A stretch of DNA of 64,000 nucleotides from Areca catechu (lineage: Eukaryota; Streptophyta; Magnoliopsida; Arecales; Arecaceae), in contig CM038044.1 in the NCBI GenBank assembly GCA_021397845.1, positions 99,136,942-99,200,941 on the forward strand. Direction: 5' to 3'. A program made the translations under genes and the position numbers. Below the pieces are notes generated by a model, which did not search any database, was not told the DNA's origin, and saw nothing but the letters and a program-made list of their open reading frames with translations. Every line of letters begins with the position of its first letter. Position 1 is the stretch's first letter. Below are positions 42,931 to 55,293 of this stretch, piece after piece.

Positions 42931-45321
42931 TGATGCAGGACGATAATTAAAACTAAATTACTGATATTAAGATCTAATTAGCAGAGAAAATAGAGATTAA
43001 TTTTTATTATATTTTTTTTTATATTTTAAAGAAGACTCAAAGGAGACAGTAAAGTAAACTAGTTCTAATTAATTACCCGCAAGTAAACCTACAAAGTAAC
43101 TAGAAAAGCTGGATTTGGTGGCTGAGAAACCACCATAAACTAGGGTCTACTTATCAACTATTCAGAGATCAAAGAGAAGGGAATAGGTTTTCAGTTTTAT
43201 CAACGTAGAATCGTCTCTCTGAAGTAGATCTGGCTGGACTCTCAAGATTCTGCGACAGGGTTTCAAGATCTCGATCCCGGGCTCTAATCTTCCATGCGAT
43301 GCTAGTTCCAAGACAAGAATACCTGTCTTTGATTCCAGATCACCTGGAAACACTCAGTAATGAAAACTTAAGTTAGGAAGCAGCAAAGGAAGGAAAATGA
43401 ATGGAAGGGAAAGGTTAGAAGAGGTGGCTAGGTTTTCTTGTCGGCTGGATAGGTAGGGCCTCACACCCCGCGATGTTCCATAGAATAAAGGAAAGGGCCT
43501 CACACCCCGTGATGCACATAGCAAAGGAAGAAAATTTGGCAGAGCTTCTTTATTGATGAATAAATTATAAATAATACAGGGAGGGTTGATTGGGTATTTA
43601 TAGACCCTCAACCAGTAGTGTAAGGGATACAAAGACTAGACTTGTTTTTCCTTGGACTACAACTCCTGGAATCTGGCTCTGGGCATCCTGGAATCTTGTC
43701 TCTAGGCTAATCTGGACTTCTTTTCAAGTGGGCAATCATCATGGGATTCTCATCCATCTTGGGTGCCAACTATGAGGATTGATGAGGTGTCATGATGTAG
43801 GGTCAAGATGGCTCCCTGGGTTGCCTTGATTGCTGGACTCTGGAGTCTGGGTGATGTGGGCTCCTGCAGGTAATTGGACTCTCCAGTCTGGATAGAAGAA
43901 GACTCAAGAGTATTGGTGAAACTCTTGAGTTCTAGAAACTTAAGCAGCTAGAAATCTATTTGATCCACATATTTGAAGCAAGAAATCCTTCCAATCTTCT
44001 CCATTTTGGACAACAAGGTGAAATAAAATTCCTTGGAATTTGGTGTTGGAAAGAGGGTAGGAAGAGTGGGCCGACTCCTTGGATTTGGCATGGAATACTT
44101 GAAGTGAATGGCGCCAAGGATGAAGACTCCTCATTTACTTATCTTAAAATGAAGGGCGCCAATTTGGAATTCATTTGGCCGATTAATAGTGTAAGACATG
44201 GAGTGACATGGCAAGTGTTCTTGTCCTGGATGAAGTGCCAAGTGGTGTTGTCCCAATGATGTGTCATGACATGTCCAAACATGACATGCGTTGATGTCCA
44301 AATCCTTGAAAAGGTGGCATCGAGAACAAGCTGACTTGGGCTAGCACATGGAATCACATGGTTTGTCTTGAGCTAGCACATGGGATCTTCAATTTGGTGC
44401 ACATGAAGTCACATGGGATCTTAAAATGAAGGGCGCCAATTTGGAATTCATTTGGCCGATTAATAGTATAAGACATGGAGTGACATTGCAAGTGTTCTTG
44501 TCCTAGATGAAGTGCCAAGTGGTGTTGTCCTAATGATGTGTCATGACATGTCCAAACATGACATGTGTTGATGTCCAAATCCTTGAAAAGGTGGCGTCGA
44601 GAACAAGCTGACTTGGGCTAGCACATGGAATCACATGGTTTGTCTTGAGCTAGCACATGGGATCTTCAATTGGGTGCACATGAAGTCACATGGGATCTTA
44701 AAATGAATGGCGCCAATTTGGATTTCATTTGGTCGATTAATAGTGTAAGACATGGAGTGACATGGCAAGTGTTCTTGTCCTGGATGAAGTGCCAAGTGGT
44801 GTTGTCCCAATGATGTGTCATGACATGTCCAAACATGACATGCGTTGATGTCCAAATCCTTGAAAAGGTGGCGTCGAGAACAAGCTGACTTGGGCTAGCA
44901 CATGGAATCACATGGTTTGTCTTGAGCTAGCACATGGGATCTTCAATTGGGTTCACATGAAGTCACATGGGTCTTCAATTGGATCTTCCTTGTATTACAG
45001 GACTCAATAACTAATTATTACAAAACTCAAAATCAAATAACTAAAGCCCCACTTGATCAATTGATCAAAAGGCATAACCTCAAAGAATAAATTTGGTAAA
45101 CAGGGTTTGGCCTAATAGGGTTTGACACAACCGAAAAATGAAATTTTTACACAAACCCTAATTGGTAAAAAGGGCTAAACCCAACTAAGCCTATATAACA
45201 GAATCTAAAATAAAATATTTATAGTTGGTAAAAGGGGTTAGGTTCAGGGCTTTATTCATAGGTGATCTACAGAGATGTGGGTTCAACCTATCGATATTTT
45301 CTAGCCCTGGTGTCCACACCA
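42931..45321 (-). repeat. 3' LTR of G4 with a triplicated 277-bp segment
   Basis: Runs TGATGCAGGACG to GTGTCCACACCA. A 277-bp unit beginning ATCTTAAAAT occurs at 44141, 44418 and 44695. The 5' LTR has one unit (near 56019). Confidence 0.8.
44141..44971 (-). repeat. Three tandem 277-bp units in the G4 3' LTR
   Basis: Unit starts at 44141, 44418 and 44695 give a period of exactly 277. Units differ by few bases (for example AAGGGCGCC versus AATGGCGCC). The repeated open frames here are a by-product. Confidence 0.85.
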
Positions 45322-46660
45322 ATTCTCCCCAGGTAGGAGAAACTCGATCCTATCGAGTATGGATCAATGTCACTATGATAGTGCTCTAGTAAGTCTGGGT
45401 TAACTCTTTACAAGTCCTCTCTGGTGATTCAAGAATCATCAGTTTTAGGTCATCCTTGCCAACGAACCAGATATCGCTGGTAATCTTCGCTCCAAGTAGC
45501 AATGATCTTATCATCCAAGATCCGCTCGATCTTGTCTCTCTGGGCTGGTGGTATGGCACATGGACACACTTGGATTGGTTCACTCTCAAGGACTGGATTA
45601 GGCCCAAATGGCTCATTAGGAATCAACGTTGGCTCCCTATACTTAATAAGGTCTGAAATATTGAAAGTTAGACTAATACCTAGTTCAGGTGGTAACTCGA
45701 GCACATAGGTATTAGACCCAATTTTCCTAATCACTTTGTATGGTCCACTACTATGGGTATGTAACTTTTTCATTGTTCCAGGCGGGAACCGTTCAGGTCA
45801 TAGTTTAACCATAACAAAGTCTCCTTCATTGTATTCCTTGAGTCTTCTTTTAGTATCAGCCATATGTTTATAAGATTTGTTGCTTTCATTAATTTTGTTA
45901 CTTATCTCTTTATGCAACTCTCTAACGTGCTCAGTATATGACTTAGCAAACTCTGAGATGCGTTCATGCATGGGTAAAGGAATGAGATCTAGAGGTTTTC
46001 TAGGTTTGTACCCATGAACAATTTCAAAAGGACTTTTTCCGGTAGACCTATTCACTGAGCTATTATATGCAAATTCAACTCTAGACAGTAATAGGTCCCA
46101 ATTGGCAGTATGCTCTCCAACTAAGCTTCTCAGTAAATTTCCTAAACTTCGATTCACTACTTTAGTCTAACCATCAGTCTGAGGGTGATAAGATATGGAA
46201 AACTTAAGTTTTGTTCCTAATAAGTGCCAGAGTGTTTTCGAGAAATAACTGGTGAATCGAACATCTTTGTCGAAAACTATTATCCTAGGTAAACCATGTA
46301 GTCTAACTACTTCATTCAGAAATAGCTTGGCTACCTTAGATGCATCATAGGTTTGGGAACAAGGTAGGAAATGTGCCATCTTCGAGAACCTATCAACCAC
46401 TACAAAGATTGAATCATGTTTTCTTATGGTTTTAGGTAATCCAAGAACAAAGTCCATGCTAAGGTCCTGCCATGGACAATCCGGTACAAGAAGTGGGATA
46501 TATAAGCTAGTGTTTTGCTTTTACTGTTTAACAACAGCACAAGTTCTATATCTAGCTACAATTTGAGCAACATTCCTCTTAAGACTCAGCTAATAGAATC
46601 GGTCTTCTAGTGCTAAGATTGTCTTATTTCTACGGAAATATCCAGTTAAGCCTCCAGCAT
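45322..46660 (-). pseudogene. G4 integrase and chromodomain
   Basis: The zinc-finger region (GYFRRNKTILALEDRFY near 46600-46650; several Cys/His positions changed) is followed by core with WQDLSMDFVLGLPKT (first Asp), VVVDRFSKMAHFLPC and RIIVFDKDVRFTS (second Asp, about 46270). After YHPQTDG a stop and TK replace Q-TE, so the third catalytic residue is Lys, as in G3. The C-terminus reads SGPYKVIRKIGSNTYVLELP, FNISDLIKYREP and IERILDDKIIAT, then YQRYLVRWQG, a chromodomain. A purine tract TTCTCCTACCTGGGGAGAAT (45322-45341) borders the 3' LTR. Confidence 0.8.
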
Positions 46661-47250
46661 GTGTTTCCTAAATCAAGAAGTCTCTAGGTGAAGTATTAGA
46701 AATACATAGTTTACTTTCCCTAAATAAGTAACCATCCTAAATTGTATACTCATTATAATAACTAGATGGTCCTTGACTAATTACCTTATAAATTTCACCA
46801 AAATCATCATAATTCTCATACTTATCCTTCAACTTCTCAAATTTGACTACTCTAGTACTAACACAATTTAAGAGTATGAATCTTTTACTAAGCGCATCAG
46901 CAACTTTGTTATCAGTACTCGATTGATGTTTCAAAATAAAAGTATAGGCCTGAATGTATTCAACCCATTTTCCATGCCTAGCCATTCAACTTTTTTTGCG
47001 AGTTAAAGAACCTAAGAGCTTCATGATTAGAATATAGTACAAACTCCTATGGTAGCAAGTAGTGTCTCCAATACCTAAGTGCTTGAACCACCGCATACAA
47101 TTCTTTATCATAAGTAGAATATTTCAATTTAGCATCGTTCAATATCTTGCTAAAGAATGCAACTGGGTGATTCTCTTGAGTCAAGACTCTGTCAATTCCT
47201 ATACCTGAGACATCATAAGCAACCTCGAAGACTTTCAAAAAATCGAGTAG
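46661..47250 (-). pseudogene. G4 RNase H
   Basis: Motifs: FEVAYDVSGIGIDRVLTQ (about 47225; the family has C/DASGxGIGxVL), HPVAFFSKIL, YSTYDKELYAVVQALRYWRHYL, then KWVEYIQAYTFILKH and NKVADALSKR (about 46890-46960). It removes the RNA strand of the hybrid. Stops separate the segments (about 47045 and 46735). Confidence 0.75.
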
Positions 47251-50200
47251 CCTCAGAATTGGTGCTTGAGTTATCTTGTCCTTAATGTCATTAAGGCCCT
47301 ATCAGTATCTTTTGGCCATTCAAAAGCTCCTTTCCTCATATAGTTTGTAATGGGTGCAACAATCGTACTAAATTCTCGAATAAATCTCCTATAGAAAGTA
47401 GCTAATCCATGAAAACTTCGAACATCATAAATATTCTTAGGGATAGGCCACTCAACTATGGATTTGATTTTCTCGGGGTCTGCCGATACTCCTTCAGCAG
47501 TAACTACAAAACCTAGGAAAATAATCCTTGGAGTCATAAAATTACATTTCTTCAAATTTGCTTGAAGATTATCTCCTCTAAGAACTTGACAAACTTTCTG
47601 AAGATGGTCTAAGTGATCCTTTTTATTTTTACTATATATGAGGATCATATCGAAATATACTACTATGAATTTTCTAATAAATGATTTCAAAACTTGAGTC
47701 ATAATCCTCATACAAGTACTAGGTGCATTCGATAAGCCAAAAGGCATCACTAACCACTCGTATAAGCCATCCTTAGTCTTAAATGCAGTCTTCCATTCAT
47801 CCCCGGGTCAAATTCTAACATGATGATAGCCACTCTTAAGGTCTATTTTTGAAAATATGGTAGCACCGGCCATCATGTCTAGCATGTCATCAAGTTGAGG
47901 TATGGAAAATCTATACTTCACTGTAATCTTATTGATGGCTCTACTGTCGACACACATTCTCCAAGTGCCATCCTTCTTGGGAGTCAAGAGGGCTGGAACG
48001 GCACATGGGCTCAAATTTTCCCTTATAAATCCTTTCCTAAGAAGATCCTCAACTTGCCTCTGTAATTCCTTATGTTCGATAGGATTCATCCTATAATGAG
48101 GTAAATTCGGCAAGGTAGCTCCTGGGACTAAGTCTATAGCATGTTCTATGTCCCTTAGTTGAGGTAAATAGTCAGGGAGGTCTTCTGGTAACACATCCTT
48201 AAATTCCTTAAGAAACTCTAAGATCTTCTTAAGGGTGTTCTTTTTATGGTTCTGTTGGGAATTGTGTCCCAAAGCCAATCACCTAGGTTGTAGGCAGTTG
48301 AGCTCAGTATTGTACTCTTTCTTTGAATTAATAAAATATATTTTTTTGGCAGCTCATCACATTTTATATTTCCCTGAAATGAACTCTTTCCATGTGATGA
48401 AGTCCTTAGGACTACACTGACTTCGATACAGAGAGGATGTATCGAGTGGTCCTTAAACCCTGTTCACAACCAAAGGATATATTGTACTGGATGGCAATAT
48501 ATCAAGTATAGGTTGTTGTAGTTCACATCGTTTGGTTGTCCTCTTGACCAAATGAGTGTGGTGACACTGATGTGATCTGCAAGTGGGATATGTAATATCT
48601 TATTGAACGTGACTCCGTGCAGCCCCTTTCTGCCAAAGGGATACTCACGATTGGATATGGGTATATGTGTCCCTCTGACCTGAGGTCATCATGGTAGCTT
48701 GCAAGCAACTCCCTGTGCTTTGGTTCCGGACTACCTGGATTTTTAATCCGGTGATGGAAGATTTCTGGGTACAGGCATGTACTTGTGGAGCAGTGATGGA
48801 CCAAGATGGAATTGACCTGTCCAAACAGTTTGGATTGAATGTCTCGCAGTATCTCAATTTAGCAAATCCTCGGCCGGGTTGTACTAGTGAAGAGTCACTG
48901 GGCTTGCGAGGTTGAGACACATAGTGGACTGACTCTGTCTGGGTTGGCAGCCCAATCTCAGTCGTCCTGAGCATTAGAGGTCAAAGGGATGAATTATACG
49001 GTAACCATATGCCAGAGGTTCGATAGTTTGCTCCCGCATCTTCGACCTATCCGGATGCCGGGACCCATTGCTAGATGGTTTCCTGTGCTGGTACTAGAAT
49101 TATTCTAGTGCTACCGTTTAGGTTCGAACCTATGAGGTCACTCGCCATAGAGGATTACTCTCTGATCCGGATACCGATTACGATTTGGAATCATCTCGAT
49201 TTTATGGTCACGGTATTTATTTTTGAGCACTCTTTTCCCCATCTTGCCCTTGTCTGTGTCAACCAAAAATTGTTCCGGGCTGACCAGGACTGCGCCAGGA
49301 TTTTTTTGAATTAGTTTTGAACTGATTCAGAGTTCGTTTCGGCCTCCAATTGGTTGTTAACCAATTGAACCAATTTTTTGGGCTTGAACCAATTCAATTG
49401 GATTGAACCAAATGGTTAATTGAACCAATGGGATTGAACCAGTTTTGAACCGGTGATCAATTTTTTTCTCCCAGCCGTTTTACACGTTAAAACACTGGCT
49501 GAACTCCTAAGCATCCAAAGAAAGGCCAAATGACCGAAGAGAACCTGCTGGGCGTCGTCTCTTCCTCTCCTCCATCGGATGAATTTAACCTTGTTTATGG
49601 CTGGTTAAATGGGTTTTTACCAGTTGCTATTGCTTGATCTCCCGAACTCCCTGCCCTTTCCTCTCCTTGCTGCCTATTTACACCCCAGCAAGACCCCTGT
49701 TTCAAGGGCGGGTTATTTTCATCGTGAGAAGAGAAAGAACACCCCAAGTGTTCTTCCGTTTGAGAGGCTTTGAGGCTTGATCCATTATCCCATTTAGAGT
49801 GCACTTGAAGCTGGGTTTTGGGGTGTGTGAGAGAGAGGAACAAGGGCTAATTCCTTCTTCTATATTGTGCTCAAACCAGCACTGCAGCAAAGGAGTATTG
49901 CTGCAGTCCACTGTGACCGTGTATCATCTTCCAGCGGCTAGCACCGTGTGTGGAGAGGGATCGGAGAGCCCCCGGCGAGTCTCCCATCTAGAGGGAGTAT
50001 ACTTCTACTCCTGGGAGCAAACCACGCGATCCGGGATCGCTCCAGCTGCTCCAAAATAGAGGCCAAAGCCTGCTGCCCAGTTCTGCTGCAGAAAATCTGG
50101 CAGCAGACTTTGGTGGATTTTTTATAATTTTTGGCTAACATTTTCTTGCAGCTTTCGATTGGAGATTGAAGACCTCTTGTCCAAGTTGCCGCTACTGAAA

Positions 50201-50900
50201 TTTGGGAGGAAACGGAGGTCCGAAAGGTGGTGTTCCGACACCGTTGTTCAAGCCAAAAACAGAGTTTGTTTTCAGCCCAAGGAAGAAGAAGGCTGGAATA
50301 GTTTTATTCCAGCTATTACAGCCTATTCCAGCTTTATCCCATAGTTATTCTAGCCAGAATAAGGTATAAAAAAAATTATTTTTTAATCATGCATGAATAG
50401 AATTTTTAATTCAAATATTTTGCAAATATTTTATATCATCATACATGCCTATTTGCAACTAGAATTAGATTAGTTTCTAGGCAGAGCAGATTTCCATTGC
50501 ACGGATTTTTAAAAATATTTTTAAAATCCATTCTGCTCCCGCAGCTGTTTGCATGCCTAGTATAGGATCATGTCAAACCACTTGCATCTATTTTCTTTCA
50601 GGTTCATCATGAACTTCTTTAGCAGTCAGCATCCAGACTGTTGAACCTTCAACAATTTTGTGCTCTAATTCCTTAGCAGTAATTAGGTTCAATCCAGATT
50701 CTTTTTCTCTCAAATGATTAGACCCTCGCTTGGTATTGTCTTTGGGTGGGGTCGAGTTAATCACAATTCTTTTTTCATGGTGTTTAAAAGAACACAAGTT
50801 AGACTGACCAAAGAGGGTTGCATCATGATCATATAACCATGGTCTGCCTAGTATGATACTACTAACTCCCATTGGAATCATGTCACACCATACCTTCTCC
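47251..50900 (-). pseudogene. G4 reverse transcriptase and protease linker, split by a copia LTR
   Basis: Segments are 50900-50601 and 48252-47251. The linker has SSIILGRPWLYDHDATLFG. RT has HAIDLVPGATLPNLPHYRMN, GTWRMCVDSRAINKITV, TIFSKIDLKSGYHHVRI, MMPFGLSNAPSTCMRIM and YFDMILIYSKNKKDH near 47665. The normal YFDD box reads YFDM, so a catalytic Asp is lost. Otherwise the domain is well preserved, with one stop near 47808. Confidence 0.82.
48253..50600 (+). repeat. Solo LTR, copia type, 2.35 kb, in G4 pol
   Basis: It starts TGTTGGGAATTGTGTCC and ends TATTTTCTTTCA, with a perfect GGTTC duplication (48248-48252 and 50601-50605). AATAAAA lies near 48328. It shares start, end and length with 26100-28438. 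A stretch at about 49355-49460 is rich in AACCAATT/GAACC repeats. Frames such as 48691-48915 have no known domain. Removing it rejoins the G4 frame in the order seen uninterrupted in G3 (39973-40308). Confidence 0.72.
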
Positions 50901-52398
50901 TAGTAAGATTGAATTTGGACTAGGACCTGGCATTGTAACCTAAGAGGAATGGTTGTCGCATCAATCCAGGATACCTTATATGGGCTAGGAAGTGGTATTG
51001 TGGATAAGCCTAAGCTCTTAATAGCATTGGTAGATATGGCATTCACACAACTTCCACTATCTATAATAATCTTGCACACTTTATCTCCTAGCTTAATAAA
51101 GGTCTGTAAGATATTCGTCCTATGCCAATCCTCATTCTTCTTAGTTTGAGCTAGATTACATCTAACTACACCTACTAGGTTAGATGACTCTATAGGCTCT
51201 TCATCACCTTCATACTCTTCTACTAAATCTTCCTCAGCTTCATAAATTTCTTTTTCAAATTCTTCAACATTTTCCAAATTCTCTTCTTCACACTCACCTA
51301 TATGTAAGCTCCTTACTGGGCAATCAGCAACAAAATGGCCTACTTTTCGACACCTAAAACATAATGTGTTATGGTTCCTATCTCTTTGGACTATAGGTGC
51401 CTTTCCTTTATCATCCCTACAAGCTGGTTGGGAGGTAGGATTGGGTCAGCTAGGTGGAAATCGGCTAAGGTTAGGTATGTCCCAGGGGTATTAAACCTAT
51501 TTGGCTCAGGTCGATTGGTAACAGCTCTCCTCTGAAATCGTTCGCAATCCCTAGCAATCTGGTAAGCCTGATCTAAGTCTTTAACCTTTCTCAAAAATAG
51601 CTCCCTCAGGATATCTTCATGTAAGCTAGCTCTAAACCTCTATAAGGTGACAGCTTTGGACTCGACTACACTACACCTCAAAACGAACTCATCAAATTTG
51701 GCAATATAATTAGCTACTGATCTATTTCCTTGAGTTAATTTTTGCCATTGATCTAATAATTTTTGTTCATATGAGAATGGTAGGTATTTCTCCCTAAGCT
51801 TTACTTTCATGGCTCGCCATGTATCTATAGGTAGGTCACCTCTCTATCAGTTCAGTCATTCTACATTTTTCCAGTACAATCTAGCCTATCGTATTAGCTT
51901 AAGCTTGGCAAATTTAAATTTCCTCTCCTCTGACATTTCATACCATTCAAAATACTGGTTCATATCACTTTCCCAATCTGTATAGACCTTAGGATCTAAA
52001 CTACCCTCAAATGTGGGTGCATCTAATTGAATGCTCCTAAGAATCCTTTCTTCCTGGCCATTCACATCAGGGGTGTGGTGCTTAGGGTTTGGGTCAGGAG
52101 TAATTTCCTTATGTTGGCCTCTACCTCTTGAATCTAGAGGAGTGAGTTGGGCTCTTGGAATTAGGGGAATGGGTCTAGGCATCTCAGAACTTTGACCTAG
52201 GGGAGTGGATCTAGGTGTTTCAGGGTTTGAACGAGTCGCGTGGGATTCCTCAATGTTATCTATTCTCTCATCCATCTGGTCTAGCCTTTTAGTAAGTCAC
52301 CTAAATTGCTCAGTGAACCAAGCCTCCATGTTAGGGTCCATGGATGAACTAGATTGGGTTTGATTAGGTTGATAGGGTGCGCCTGATCTAGTGGTCAT
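50901..52398 (-). pseudogene. G4 gag with zinc knuckle, and protease
   Basis: Gag starts MTTRSGAPYQPNQTQ at 52398. The coiled coil KRLDQMDERIDNIEES, a Pro/Thr-rich linker, then capsid: DAPTFEGSLDPKVYTDWESD, QYFEWYEMSEERKFKFAK. The knuckle CFRCRKVGHFVADC (51320-51361) is an intact CCHC. An acidic linker (EEFEKEIYEAEEDLVEEYEG) leads to the protease box VCKIIIDSGSCVNAIS (about 51050) with the catalytic DSG intact. Stops near 52310, 51885 and 51390 and changes in the middle region make it inactive. Confidence 0.8.
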
Positions 52399-53240
52399 GC
52401 AGTGCACACACAGAACTCGACTTGGACTAGGGTTTCCTAAACCTAGAGCTCAAGTAAGATGGGTCAGCTCAAATTACAACCAATTAAGTAATTACAATGG
52501 CCAGGTAAGAGGTGGGGCCATGGGAGGCTCCCCCTACTCTCGTAGGGTCCTAATTAAAAATCATAAAACCACTTAGGGCATTTGCCTCTGGACCTCTAGC
52601 CTTAGACACCATATTCAAGTGATAATCAAAGGATTGGGTGCACTAGCTTACACAATACTTGGAACCCGACCTGTTGGTGTCCCTAGCTCACTAGAGCAAA
52701 TTAAGTCAAATTAATTTTAATTAGGTTAGGATCGATGCAAAGGTAGTGGTTGTGGGCCAAGGAAGGGTGATGAAATCCCTCCCGTATGTAGATATTAAGT
52801 GCCCTTAAGATTAGGTTTGAATGATGCAATCACAAAAATATGAAATCCTAGATGCAATCAAACTAAAATAATTAAAAATAATAGAAAAATAATAATTAAT
52901 TATTTTTTTGTATTATCAGTAAATTAACTTTCAGATTAGATTAATTTCAGATTTTCAATCTCAGGATTTTACGTCCGGCCGTAGCTCATTAGTCCTATGG
53001 GTCATAAGTATATTTTCGTATACCCGCTCAAGAGGTGTGATTTCCTTCCACCAGAAAATAGCATATAAAAAAAAATTAATATGATTTTTTTGTGATTAGC
53101 TGAGGATTAAAAAAAATTATTAATAATTTTTTGAATTTTTTTGGATGGTTTTCATGCAATTTAATTTCAGCCTAGTTCTGGGTATGCAGAAATTTCAGAA
53201 TTAGCAGTTTAACCCTAGTTTAACCTTCGCTCTTATACTG
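52399..53240 (-). other. G4 5' leader and degenerate PBS
   Basis: Non-coding, with the CTCCCCCTACTCTCGTAGGG block near 52527. The PBS at 53229-53240 (GCTCTTATAC on the plus strand) is a decayed tRNA-Met site. No ORF supported. Confidence 0.6.
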
Positions 53241-53730
53241 AAAATAATACGGGACAATAATTAAAACAAAATTACTGATATTAAGATCTAATTAGTAGAG
53301 AAAATAGAGATTAATTTTTTTATATTTTTTTTAGATTTTAAAGAAGACTCAAAGGAGACAGTAAACTAAACTAGTTCTAGTTAATTATCCGCAAGTAAAC
53401 CTACAAAGTAACTAGAAAAACAGGATTTGGTGGCTGAGAAACCACCGTAAACTAGGGTCTACTTATCAACTATTCAGAGATCAAAGAGAAGGGAATAGGT
53501 TTTCAGTTTTACCAACGTAGAATCGTCTCTCTGATGCAGATCTGGCTGGACTCTCAAGATTCTGTGGTAGGGTTTCAAGATCTCGATCCCGGGCCCCGAT
53601 CTTCTGTGCGATCTTGGTTCCGAGGCTAGAACACCTGTGTTTGATTCCAGATCACTTGCAAACACTCAGCAATGAAAACTTAAGTTAGGAAGCAGCAAAG
53701 GAAGGAAAATGAATGGAAGGGAAAGGTTAG

Positions 53731-55293
53731 TGGTGGCGACACTAGGATCAGACACAGATCCTTAGATCCCATATGGTTTAATTAGTCATGTATCAAAGTT
53801 TCAAAAATTTTGTAATCAATTAAGATTGAGTCCTGTAATAAGTTGAGGTTAGTTGATTTATCTCAACCCTTAACCCTAGTCAGTATATCGAGTCCTGTAC
53901 ATCAGTTATGAGTCTAGTATGAGCCCAATTTTTGTACAAGAGAAGAGGTTACATTATTTTGGAGTTCCACCAAGCCACATCCAGGAGTCAGAGGCCACTA
54001 CATCAGCCCATTGGATTTTGTGTGACAACCCAGGATCTAAGATGCTTCTAGAAACCCTGATTCTTTCCAGATGTTCTCCAGATGCCTAGATTCCTCCCCA
54101 GATGCCAGAGCATATTCCTAAACTAGGGCATCCATGATTCCAGAGGTCCACCTGCATCCCAACCCAAGGAAATCAAGCCCAAGCCCTAAAAAAGCAAGAT
54201 TTCATGGAATATTTATACTACCAGGCTACTAGGCCACCCCAGCTTCTAGGAGGCCCAAGTCCATGCGCCAAGCCCCTTTGGGCCAGCCCCTTGCTGCCCC
54301 TAGAAGTCCAACATGCCCTCCTAGGCATCCTTGAAGTGTTAACCAAGTCCAAGAGGTGTCCTTGAGTGGAATAGTCAAAGCATGAAGGGAGAAGGAGAAG
54401 ACTAGGTCAAATCCTAACCTAGTTGGGACTTATGCTCCTAATTGTTTAAATAATTATTTTTCTAGCCTAGGTAGGAGTGGACTTGTAATCCAAGTGTGTA
54501 ACCCTAGTTAGAGGACATGGGAACTCTATAAATACCCCACCCCTCCCCCTATTGTATGCAATTTTTATTCATGATATCAAAACCCTGGTAAATTTATTTG
54601 AGCTTGCGAGCTTGTGTGTTACTTTGTTTTTATTTTTTTCTTTGGTTACTATTGTGCTTGGCCAAATTCCTTGCTGCCCTAGCATCCTTCCACGTCCTAG
54701 CTTGCTTCCATCCAAGTCTTCACATGCCAAGAAGAGAGTGCCCTAGGCTGCCAAGCAGGGAGATCTTCAACAAGCTTCAAATAGCCAAGCTTCTAAACCC
54801 TAACCTGATTCCTTCTAAACCTAGTTCCCTTTCTTTTTCTTATTTACTATTTTGATTGACCCTTGACAATTTGTAGGATCCCCAAGGTGTTTCACCTCCC
54901 CAGAGGAGGCTTTCCTTGCCTCCAGGACCATCCAAATCAGCCATCTAATCAAGAAAACCGAGCTTCATCTTCTAGACTTCAATCAGAGTGCTGTGTGATC
55001 TCTTCATTGAAAGTTCTTCAAATCACTGATTGGTAACGTCCTTCCCTTCTTTTAATTTTTAATTTGATGAAAATGAGCTATCCTAATCTAGGAGTTTCTC
55101 AATTCTTGGGTCATGGAATTTATTATTTTGCATGAGTTTGCTTGCGATATGATGATTCTTTGCATTGCTACTCCTTATGCTAGTTCTTATTTTATTTTAA
55201 AAATCCAGCCTGCAAATTAAATTATAAAAAAATATAAAAAATTAGTTTACTATTTTTCTGCATCTTTAGCAATCTTAGATTCATCCCATATTA
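53731..55293 (+). repeat. LTR insertion in the G4 5' LTR, with 31-bp tail
   Basis: A GTTAG duplication (53726-53730 and 55294-55298) brackets it. The LTR starts TGGTGGCGACACTAGG, has TATAAATA at 54527-54534, and ends TTTTCTGCA(TC) near 55262. A tail of 31 bases follows, ending CATATTA, where the 36919-38544 insertion also has a 31-base tail. Small frames (54552-54855) are not supported as genes. Confidence 0.62.
54527..54534 (+). promoter_or_regulatory. TATA box of the 53731-55293 LTR
   Basis: TATAAATA followed by CCCCACCCCTCCCCC. The equivalent in the 36919 LTR is TATAAAATA at 37649, also followed by a CCCC stretch. Confidence 0.5.

Noticed and set aside
44139..44911. Repeated minus-strand frames of 72-81 codons (CASPSQLVLDATFSRIW type)
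   Set aside because: They are the same frame repeated by the 277-bp LTR triplication and have no family match.
48691..50344. Several frames in the 48253-50600 insertion
   Set aside because: No gag or pol motifs; the insertion has LTR ends and a single perfect target duplication, so it is read as a solo LTR.
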